Shown here: piece after piece, positions 1 to 4,796 of the stretch
Layout: each line of letters opens with the position of its first letter
How positions within the stretch are numbered: position 1 is the stretch's first letter
Origin: GCA-2861595 sp035526335
GTDB taxonomy: Bacteria; Actinomycetota; Acidimicrobiia; Acidimicrobiales; GCA-2861595
Assembly (NCBI GenBank): GCA_035526335.1
Contig: DATLCN010000020.1
Span: forward strand, 1 to 5,575
Direction of reading: 5' to 3'
DNA length: 5,575 nucleotides
The notes under the pieces: generated by a model
Databases searched by the model: none
Seen by the model: the letters and a program-made list of their open reading frames with translations, nothing else
Told to the model about the DNA's origin: nothing
Program-made: the position numbers and the translations under genes

Positions 1-363
1 ATCCTCGGCCAGGTTCGTCGAGGACTTCGATGTCCAGCGAAGCAACGACATCGGGTTGCCGCGGCTCTCGGGATGCACCAGATCATCAAGAGCCTCGAGC
101 AGACCGGGCTGACGGTCGATCAACAGCTTGTCCCCGCCACCAGGCGCCCGCAGACGAGCCGCCGGCTCGATCCCCTCGCCCACCTCGGTCTCCGCCTTGA
201 TCACCGTGTTGCGGCTCATGCCCGACGCGGTGGTCACCGCGGTCTTGCCGCCCCGACCCAACATCTCAGACGCGGCACCCGCGACCACACGCCGCTGCAC
301 CTCGTTCATATGCGGCAACACCACCTCGAAGAATCGCGCGAGCCCCTCCGGCGTGACCTCCAC
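1..363 (-). CDS. ISAzo13-family transposase, N-terminal part (runs off window)
   Basis: The 121 codons visible read like the N-terminus of an ISAzo13-family transposase, the DDE enzyme that cuts and joins the ends of its insertion sequence. Landmarks are the opening helix FFEVVLPHMNEVQRR (residues 11-25), a GRGGKTAVTTASGMSRNTV segment (37-54) that looks like a helix-turn-helix for binding the element ends, a PGGGDK loop (74-79), and RGNPMSLLRWTSKSSTNLAED (101-121), matching the family's 'DPMSPLRWTTKST' stretch just before the catalytic core. The catalytic residues lie beyond the left edge. I chose the GTG at 363-361 because an in-frame TAG sits five codons upstream (378-376) and no other start lies between. 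No good ribosome binding site is visible. The frame is intact within the window, so the element may be complete. Family assignment is from recalled consensus, not a search. Confidence 0.85.
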   Translation of the reverse strand, partial: MEVTPEGLARFFEVVLPHMNEVQRRVVAGAASEMLGRGGKTAVTTASGMSRNTVIKAETEVGEGIEPAARLRAPGGGDKLLIDRQPGLLEALDDLVHPESRGNPMSLLRWTSKSSTNLAED

Positions 364-371
364 ACCAGCAA

Positions 372-391
372 GATACTACGCGCGTACTATC
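372..391. promoter_or_regulatory. 20-bp near-perfect palindrome upstream of the ISAzo13 transposase
   Basis: The sequence GATACTACGCGCGTACTATC is its own reverse complement except for one C/C pair in each arm. It ends eight bases before the transposase GTG and covers the in-frame TAG that limits the ORF. It could be a binding site for the transposase or an autoregulatory operator, or part of the terminal region of the insertion sequence. The symmetry is seen directly; the function is a guess. Confidence 0.4.
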
Positions 392-403
392 CTGGCGTGG
401 ACC

Positions 404-732
404 CTAAGTGGTGAATTCGGCCTCGTGTGCGGGTTTCGTGCCCGGAATTGCCACCAGCAGTGAGGTGTCGGACGTGGGGGCGATCTCCCCCCTCCACAAC
501 ACAGGTCCGGCGTTTGTGCAGGTCAGGACGTGGTTTCCCGGGTGGTGTGTCGCCGTGCAAACGATTTGCAAACGCAGCCCTCGTGGAGCCCACCTTCTGA
601 CGATTTGGTGCGGCGCAAGCGCGTGCCGCACGAGGCTGCCCGAACCAGCCCGTTCGCCCACCTCCGACGGGTGTGCCCGGCGATCATGTCTCGCATGAAG
701 CTGCCCAACTCGCCGCCAACGACGGCCACTGA
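404..732. other. Gene-free stretch between two transposase pieces
   Basis: Several frames are open here on both strands, but none has a recognisable domain, and they overlap one another in the way GC-rich non-coding DNA does. The part nearest 400-420 probably contains the outer end of the ISAzo13 element, since IS ends lie a short way outside the transposase start. The exact end cannot be set because the partner inverted repeat is outside the window. The only other structure seen is the inverted repeat at 556-570. Confidence 0.5.
556..570. promoter_or_regulatory. Operator-like inverted repeat TGCAAA-CGA-TTTGCA
   Basis: A 15-bp perfect inverted repeat with 6-bp arms and a 3-bp centre stands out as AT-rich within GC-rich DNA. 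TGCAAACG also recurs directly at 556-563 and 567-574, so the motif is both inverted and repeated at an 11-bp step, about one helical turn. This is the shape of a site for a dimeric repressor. No gene starts close downstream on either strand: the nearest is the minus-strand transposase start about 190 bases away. Its role is unassigned and it may be a leftover of a lost promoter. Confidence 0.25.
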
Positions 733-904
733 CGCGGCCTCGACGATCTCGAGATCGCGACCTGCGGGTGGGTCGGGCTGGTTCAACGAGGAACGCTTCC
801 ACGGCAAGCTCGACGACCTCACCCCAGCCGAGGTCGAAGCCGCCTACTACTTCGTCAGTCTCAGCCCAACGGGCATGAGAAACCAGACCGATGAGCACAT
901 GTGA
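733..904 (+). pseudogene. IS3-family transposase (OrfB), degraded C-terminal remnant
   Basis: In one frame 733-777 reads RGLDDLEIATCGWVG, and from 779 the next frame reads WFNEERFHGKLDDLTPAEVEAAYY, ending at TGA 902-904. Together these match the C-terminal end of IS3-family OrfB integrases (consensus like WRGLDDLEIATAEWVDWFNHRRLHG...PPAEFEAAYY). Two lesions are visible. A TGA at 730-732 stands where the family has a conserved Trp codon, and one extra base near 775-779 breaks the frame between GWVG and WFN. Nothing upstream of about 730 resembles the rest of OrfB, so only about 55 residues survive and the catalytic core is gone. It cannot encode an active transposase. It marks an old IS insertion that now abuts the minus-strand fragment at 918. 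Confidence 0.8.
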
Positions 905-917
905 GACCCAGTCCGAT

Positions 918-1136
918 TCATTCGCCGCCCTGGGCCTCGATCATCTCGAGCACGATGCGGACGCCGCGCTCACTAGCTCTGGCGGATACCTCTTCTGTGC
1001 GGGGTGTTGAGATGCCATGGACTCCATGCTTCTTCCAAGCGATGGGGCCTCCGCGGATTTCGGAGCGGCTGCCGCCGTCTGTCAACGCCGTCGGCGTGGC
1101 GCCGGCGGCCAGCCCGCGCGGGAGCGGGAGGATGTG
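918..1136 (-). pseudogene. Unrecognised protein, C-terminal fragment
   Basis: The minus-strand frame ending in TGA at 920-918 reads like real protein for its last 72 residues: HILPLPRGLAAGATPTALTD at the start, then SEIRGGPIAWKKHGVHGI, and a helical end (RGVRIVLEMIEAQGGE). Third codon positions are mostly G or C, as in the confirmed genes. Upstream of about 1136 the frame stays open to 1499, but that part is Arg/Pro/Ser-rich and then runs antisense to the nucleotidyltransferase gene, so it is not credible as coding. No start with a ribosome binding site is visible near 1136. I do not recognise the family. The likeliest reading is the 3' end of a gene whose 5' part was lost by rearrangement, beside the IS3 remnant at its 3' side. 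Confidence 0.35.
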
Positions 1137-1356
1137 ATCGCGCTGGCCTCGGCGCCGTGAGCCGGCATTCGGGCACCCTGCGGAAGGGGCGGTGGCGCGA
1201 CCCGGGTGCTGGTGAATCACCGGCAGCGGCGTCTCGTCAATCAGGGCCTGGGCGGACCAGGCACGAGGCGATGCGTGCTCATGCCCTTGTCCAACCGGCC
1301 GGTGATTCAGCGCAGCTTGGCTAGCAGGACTGCAGCACATCGGCCACCATGTCGGC
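1137..1356. other. Upstream region of the nucleotidyltransferase operon
   Basis: These 220 bases hold no recognised gene. They must contain the promoter of the plus-strand operon that starts at 1357, but no convincing -35/-10 pair stands out. There is no purine-rich ribosome binding site before the ATG: the preceding bases are cggccaccatgtcggc. The message may therefore be leaderless or start further upstream. Confidence 0.35.
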
Positions 1357-2151
1357 ATGCCCGAGATCCCGCCGCTGCCTAAGGGCACGATCCTCTTGGT
1401 GGAGGTCGGATCAACCGCGCATGGCACCGGGCTTCCCGGTGGGGAAGACCACGACGAGATGGCCGTCGTCATCGAGGCACCCGCAGACGTTCTCAGCATC
1501 GGCGATCACGGTTATCGCACGGTCATGCAGCGTACGCAGCCAGAAGGAAGCCGGTCTGGTCCAGGTGACACTGACCGAACGCTTCACTCGCTGCGACGCT
1601 TCGTGCGTCTTGCTGCGTCCGGAAATCCCTCGATCCTCATGTCCTTGTGGGCGCCCGTGATCTACGCCACCGACGAAGGTCGACAGCTGCAGGGTTTGGG
1701 CGAGGCATTTGTCGGTCGCCACGTGATCCCCCGCTACCGCGGTTACATGGAGTCTCAGATGATGCGCTTGCTCGGTTTGCGCGGCGGCGGACACGGCCGG
1801 CGAGGCGGGGGAGGACGCGAAGAGCTGATCTCTGAGCACGGCTACGACACCAAGTACGCCATGCATGCCGCTCGACTGGGCTTCCAAGGAGTCGAACTGC
1901 TCACGACCCGGCGACTGCAGCTCCCCATCGCGGGGGAACCCGCGGAGTGGCTACGTGCGGTGCGACGGGGCGAGGTGGCCTTCGACGAGTGGATGGAGCG
2001 GTGCTCCGCTCTGGATGCCGAGCTCGAGCGGATGGCCACGGACGACTCAAAGCCAGATGGACCCGATCGGGCGACCATCGAGCATTGGTGCGTGGCGACG
2101 CACCTGACATATTGGTCCGCACCCCCGCCCAACACAACTGGCCGATCCTGA
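1357..2151 (+). CDS. RlaP/DNA polymerase beta superfamily nucleotidyltransferase
   Basis: The 264-residue product is a putative nucleotidyltransferase of the polymerase-beta superfamily related to RlaP, which is linked to RNA-repair loci and also found in actinobacterial phages. The active-site signature is clear: GSTAHGTG (residues 18-25), then GGEDHDEMAVVIE (28-40), giving the G-S motif and the D31-x-D33 metal-binding pair. The third carboxylate may be D71 or D73. RTQPEGSRSGPGDTD (59-73), SLRRFVRLAASGNPSIL (78-94) and HGYDTKYAMHAARLGFQGVE (161-180) are the other family blocks. The length looks complete. A Gly/Arg-rich insert lies at residues 143-154. The ATG at 1357 puts GST at the usual distance from the N-terminus, but lacks a Shine-Dalgarno sequence. 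It is the first gene of an apparent operon. The family match is strong; the substrate (RNA, nucleotide or protein) is unknown. Confidence 0.85.
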   Translation: MPEIPPLPKGTILLVEVGSTAHGTGLPGGEDHDEMAVVIEAPADVLSIGDHGYRTVMQRTQPEGSRSGPGDTDRTLHSLRRFVRLAASGNPSILMSLWAPVIYATDEGRQLQGLGEAFVGRHVIPRYRGYMESQMMRLLGLRGGGHGRRGGGGREELISEHGYDTKYAMHAARLGFQGVELLTTRRLQLPIAGEPAEWLRAVRRGEVAFDEWMERCSALDAELERMATDDSKPDGPDRATIEHWCVATHLTYWSAPPPNTTGRS

Positions 2152-2156
2152 GAGTG

Positions 2157-2597
2157 ATGCCCACCTTCACGATGTTGAACGAGATCGAGGCCTCTCGCGA
2201 GGAGTGCTTCGACCTGTCCCGCAGCATCGATCTGCATCTCGAGTCGATGATCGCATCCAAGGAGCGGGCCGTCGCTGGTGTCACCTCGGGCCTTATCTCC
2301 ATGGGAGAAGAGGTGACCTGGGAGGCTCGTCATCTTGGCCTTGTCTGGCGCATCACATCGAGAATCACTGAGTTCGACCGGCCACGGCGTTTCGTAGACG
2401 AGATGGTGCGAGGGCCGTTCGCCCGGTTCCGCCATGAGCATCGCTTCGAATCTCAGGGCACGGGGACTCTCCTGATCGACCTCGTCGAATTTGCCATGCC
2501 GCTGGGGCTGCTGGCCAATGGACCCGCTGGTATGTACCTGCGGCGGCTTATGAGGACCAGGAACGCCACCATCCGCCTCAGGGCCGAGAGTGCCTGA
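2157..2597 (+). CDS. SRPBCC (START-like, polyketide cyclase type) family protein
   Basis: The 146-residue protein has the layout of an SRPBCC protein, a helix-grip fold with a deep hydrophobic pocket for lipids or other small ligands. Family landmarks are the first strand and helix FTMLNEIEASREECFDLSRS (4-23), SIDLHLES (23-30), the GEEVTWEARHLGLVWRITSRI strands (50-70), DRPRRFVDEMVRGPFARFRH (74-93), and a C-terminal helix (YLRRLMRTRNATIRLRAE, 127-144) that closes the pocket. No signal peptide is seen, so it should be cytosolic. I start it at ATG 2157; GTG at 2154 is in frame and equally possible. Either lies only 2-5 bases after the TGA of the nucleotidyltransferase gene, which implies translational coupling. 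The longer open frame back to 1947 overlaps the upstream gene and does not resemble the family. Ligand and pathway are unknown. Confidence 0.85.
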   Translation: MPTFTMLNEIEASREECFDLSRSIDLHLESMIASKERAVAGVTSGLISMGEEVTWEARHLGLVWRITSRITEFDRPRRFVDEMVRGPFARFRHEHRFESQGTGTLLIDLVEFAMPLGLLANGPAGMYLRRLMRTRNATIRLRAESA

Positions 2598-2603
2598 CAG
2601 CGT

Positions 2604-3011
2604 GTGGACTGGAGCGTTGGCACGCGGGCGGTGAAGCGACTTCACACCCGCCGCCTGGTCACCATCACCGGCGTTCTGACCGGCCTTACCGTCATTCATG
2701 ACCTTGACCACCTGCGGCAGGGGAGGGGCCTTCCGCCCGTGCTGTACCTCGTTGCTGTGGCTGCGCTCCTTTCCCTTGCCCTGACCCTGAACACCTTGTT
2801 GAGCCACTCGAGCTTCGCCAGGCCGGTGGCCGTGGGGCAAGGGATGCTCACCGTTGTGGGCGTAGCCGCCGTTCACGCCCTTCCCCAATGGACGCACCTG
2901 GCTGACTCCTACTCGGCCGCTCACGCGGACGCTTTCTCCTGGGCGATCATCGTCGCGATGATGGTCCTTGGGCTTGTCCTTGCCGTCGTCGGCTTCACAT
3001 CCAAGACCTGA
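2604..3011 (+). CDS. Small four-helix membrane protein with HDxDH motif
   Basis: The 135-residue product has four predicted membrane segments (about 18-33, 44-66, 73-92 and 111-131) and no recognised enzymatic domain. At the end of the first segment is VIHDLDH (30-36), and further polar residues sit near the membrane faces (H91, H98, D101, H107). Such His/Asp clusters can bind metal, but this is inference only. The GTG at 2604 follows the SRPBCC stop by 6 bases. A second GTG at 2631 is in frame and would start the protein at VKRLHTRRLVT, closer to the first helix, so the true start is uncertain. The spacing makes it the third gene of the operon; a role at the membrane together with the lipid-pocket SRPBCC protein is possible but unproven. 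I recall similar small actinobacterial proteins only as hypotheticals. Confidence 0.75.
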   Translation: MDWSVGTRAVKRLHTRRLVTITGVLTGLTVIHDLDHLRQGRGLPPVLYLVAVAALLSLALTLNTLLSHSSFARPVAVGQGMLTVVGVAAVHALPQWTHLADSYSAAHADAFSWAIIVAMMVLGLVLAVVGFTSKT

Positions 3012-3153
3012 GTCAGTCACCCAGGGACTCGTGGCAGGAAATCTCTGCTGATCTTCGCCTCGAAGGAGCGGGCTCGCGCTCGTACATCGCGCGGAACATA
3101 GAGAAGAGCGACGAGCGTCTTGAGCGCGTACGGCCGCTCGCTTCGCGTCACCC
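3012..3153 (+). other. Coding-like scrap between membrane protein and XRE gene
   Basis: One plus-strand frame (codon phase of 3026) reads WQEISADLRLEGAGSR then SYIARNIEKSDERLERVRPL. This is protein-like and moderately rich in G/C at third codon positions. It has no start, no ribosome binding site and no recognised family, and its frame runs on through the XRE gene as an out-of-phase shadow. It may be the end of a lost gene, brought next to the XRE coding region by the same event that removed the XRE 5' end. Chance openness cannot be excluded. Confidence 0.2.
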
Positions 3154-3429
3154 GTGGCAGCCCGCCAGATCAGCCGCTATGAGAACGGGCGCATCACGCC
3201 CTCGCTCGACGTGGTGGCCCGCATCGCCGAGGTGCTCAACGTGTCGGTCGACCACCTGGTGTTCGAAGACATCCCCCGTCGCGCTCTGCACGGCCCCGAC
3301 CACGGCCTGGGGGATCGCCTCGCCGACATCGGCGAGCTAGGTGCCGAGGACCGCTCACACCTGCTGAGCGTCATCGACGCCTTCGTCACCAAGAACCGCC
3401 TGCGTGCCCTGGCCGGGGGCGAGAGCTGA
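3154..3429 (+). CDS. XRE-family transcriptional regulator, 5'-truncated (probable remnant)
   Basis: The first 40 residues (RQISRYENG at 4-12, ITPSLDVVARIAEVLNVSVD at 14-33, HLVF) match the second half of an XRE/Cro-type helix-turn-helix: the recognition helix, then the two closing helices. Residues 45-91 are the usual hydrophilic tail with a final helix (EDRSHLLSVIDAFVTKNRLR). The roughly 25 residues that normally precede RQISRYENG and form helices 1 and 2 are absent. The frame has a TGA about ten codons upstream and no other start. The GTG at 3154 has no ribosome binding site. Without helices 1-2 the domain should not fold as a normal DNA binder, so I regard this as a gene remnant, although an annotation program would call it a 91-residue protein. 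The full-length parent would be a cytosolic repressor or activator. Confidence 0.7.
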   Translation: MAARQISRYENGRITPSLDVVARIAEVLNVSVDHLVFEDIPRRALHGPDHGLGDRLADIGELGAEDRSHLLSVIDAFVTKNRLRALAGGES

Positions 3430-3439
3430 TTAGGGACAC

Positions 3440-3476
3440 GACCAAGATTTGGAGGTGGAGGTCGGATCGACCTTGG
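3440..3476. terminator. Possible hairpin between convergent genes
   Basis: Between the plus-strand XRE stop (3429) and the minus-strand operon end (3488) lies AGGTCG-GAT-CGACCT (3459-3473), a 6-bp stem with a 3-base loop. It is nested inside a CCAAG...CTTGG outer pair (3442-3446 and 3472-3476). The position suits a two-way terminator, but there is no T-run on either strand, so intrinsic termination is doubtful. Confidence 0.2.
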
Positions 3477-3487
3477 CGAGCGCTCAG

Positions 3488-3694
3488 TCAGCCGCGCTTT
3501 CTTGGCTGGTCTCCCCGCAGGAGAGAAGCCGCCCGCTGCCACTGCCCGGTGGCGAAGAGGGTCACTCCGGTGGCGCAGAGCACGAAGCTCACCACGCTCG
3601 GGATGTCGCCCCACAGGCGGAGTCGGCTCATGGCGACGAACACGCCGAAGAGAAAGACCACGGCGAGCAAACGAAGAAACGCCGTCTCCTTCAC
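3488..3694 (-). CDS. Small two-helix membrane protein, possible immunity partner
   Basis: The 68-residue product has two membrane segments (about 6-22 and 32-49), a short positively charged loop between them (SRLRLWGD, 23-30), and a basic tail ending RGDQPRKRG. Its GTG start overlaps the TGA of the upstream membrane-protein gene in the four bases GTGA (3694-3691). This implies coupled translation and makes a chance ORF unlikely. I do not recognise a family. It is the last gene of the minus-strand set after the RHS tip. In polymorphic toxin loci the genes directly after the toxin tip commonly encode its immunity protein, so this gene or its upstream partner, or both together, may protect the host membrane. 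That role is inferred from position and topology only. Confidence 0.6.
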   Translation of the reverse strand: MKETAFLRLLAVVFLFGVFVAMSRLRLWGDIPSVVSFVLCATGVTLFATGQWQRAASLLRGDQPRKRG

Positions 3695-4083
3695 GGGAGC
3701 TGAGCGAACATCGCCACGATATAGACAATTCCTAGCGCTATCAGTGCATGAAAGCAGCGCTTCTCGTCGGGGTCTACATGATCATTGAGCCCGAAGAGAA
3801 CCCACTCCCAGTAAGCAGGTCGGCCGAGAACCCCAGACCGTTCTTCACCACCAGCTTCTGATAGCCGCACACCATCAAGGATGGCAACGAACACCGCTAC
3901 GGCAAACAACGCCCCACCAAAACTCCGGAGAGGGGCTGCAAGGACAGCAACGATCAAGAAGGCAAGGCTTGCGGCAAGAGCGAATCGGCTGCGAAGTGGG
4001 CTCCCATGGAGCCTGCGGTACTCATTCGCTACGGGCGGGGCCGGAATCATCAGTTTGCGAAGGGTGCCCATGTCGTCATCCAT
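3691..4083 (-). CDS. Three-helix membrane protein, candidate immunity protein for the RHS tip
   Basis: The product is up to 130 residues, with a cytosolic N-terminal piece (IPAPPVANEYRRLHGSPLRSR, 13-33), a pair of membrane helices (about 34-52 and 55-72), a soluble segment containing WEWVLFGLNDHVDPDEKRC, and a third helix near the C-terminus (111-127). Three ATG starts are in frame: 4083, 4071 and 4050. The longest overlaps the RHS coding end by 34 bases. The ATG at 4050 forms a TGATG stop/start overlap with the RHS stop and is attractive for coupling, but has no clear ribosome binding site, while a GGCGGG/GGGATGG stretch precedes the first two. The family is not recognised. Overlap with the toxin-like tip upstream and the GTGA overlap with the next membrane gene put all three in one transcript. 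An immunity role is inference. Confidence 0.65.
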   Translation of the reverse strand: MDDDMGTLRKLMIPAPPVANEYRRLHGSPLRSRFALAASLAFLIVAVLAAPLRSFGGALFAVAVFVAILDGVRLSEAGGEERSGVLGRPAYWEWVLFGLNDHVDPDEKRCFHALIALGIVYIVAMFAQLP

Positions 4084-4796
4084 CCCGCCTGTGGTGTGCC
4101 AAGGCCAAACCCCGAGCCTGTATTCGTGCGATTTCCCCCACGGTCAAGGCCAGTCCCAAAGCTGCCGCAAAGCCCGAACCTGCAGTAATACCCTCCCGTG
4201 ATCACCGACGGTTGAGACTTGTCGCACGCACTGGTGGGGGTCACGTTGATGCTTGCCCCTGGACTCCCGAGACCCCATCCCATGAAAGGGCCCCGCGTTG
4301 TCGAGATCCCGACTTGGACCACAACCAAAGTGACGCTTGCACTGACATCGGCCAACCTGGGCATGGGTACGCACTCGGTCGAGCCACCTCCACCTCTGGT
4401 ACCCACGCGGCCATAGCCGCTTGGACAGTCTGGAAGCCTCGGAGTCGGTTTACCAGCCGGTCTCAAACCGCTCGGGTCCACATTGTTCAGCGGGTCGCCC
4501 CCGACGTAGCCGTAGGCCTCCCGCGTGATGGATTCGATCGGGTCCCGGGTCAAGAACTGCCCCGTGGCCGGGTCGTAGTAGCGAGCCCTCAGATACTGGA
4601 ACCCGGTCTCTGCGTCAACAACCGGTCCCACTGCCTTCTCGTCACAAGCATGGCCGAAAAGCCCAACGCCGGTGCGGGTTTCTCGTCGTTGAGGGCGCGA
4701 CGAACGTGGCCGCCAAGCGGGCCGGGGCGCGAACGCGTGTTTCCGGCAACGAACGGCCGGGCGGCGGTCGGTAGTGGCAGTGGTCGGCACCGCCAC
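4050..4796 (-). CDS. Orphan RHS C-terminus: RHS-associated core plus unfamiliar tip domain
   Basis: Residues 59-111 are a textbook RHS-associated core end: DAETGFQYLRARYYDPATGQ (61-80), then FLTRDPIES, YGYVGGDPLNNVDPSGL. DPxGL is the point where variable toxin tips are joined. The tip (112-248) has no motif I know. It is rich in Gly, Thr and Ser, has cysteines at 124, 142, 191, 205 and 210, a strand-like VSASVTLVVVQVGIS (151-165), and a GGYYCRFGLCGSFGTGLDRG segment (201-220). Full RHS proteins have many YD repeats and exceed 1,000 residues; here none precede the core, and residues 1-58 are Arg/Pro-rich and unlike RHS. The real start may be GTG 4631, which would give 193 residues. It is therefore an orphan tip, a form known from Rhs and CdiA loci as a spare toxin cassette. 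Toxicity is inferred. Confidence 0.7.
   Translation of the reverse strand: MAVPTTATTDRRPAVRCRKHAFAPRPAWRPRSSRPQRRETRTGVGLFGHACDEKAVGPVVDAETGFQYLRARYYDPATGQFLTRDPIESITREAYGYVGGDPLNNVDPSGLRPAGKPTPRLPDCPSGYGRVGTRGGGGSTECVPMPRLADVSASVTLVVVQVGISTTRGPFMGWGLGSPGASINVTPTSACDKSQPSVITGGYYCRFGLCGSFGTGLDRGGNRTNTGSGFGLGTPQAGWMTTWAPFAN

Noticed and set aside
404..898. 164-codon minus-strand frame, and a 96-codon plus-strand frame starting at 408
   Set aside because: Both overlap each other and the IS3 remnant, and neither shows a domain or a consistent codon-position pattern.
1177..1499. Upstream part of the minus-strand frame ending at 918 as a full 193-residue gene
   Set aside because: The first part is antisense to the nucleotidyltransferase active-site region and does not look like protein; only the last 72 codons are credible.
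1842..3020. 392-codon open frame on the minus strand
   Set aside because: It lies antisense to three well-supported plus-strand genes and has a low-complexity polar composition with no domain. It is the usual antisense shadow in GC-rich DNA.
3177..3728. 183-codon minus-strand frame as a gene
   Set aside because: It is antisense to the XRE remnant and overlaps the two-helix membrane-protein gene in another frame, and its translation is Arg/Pro/Ser-rich.
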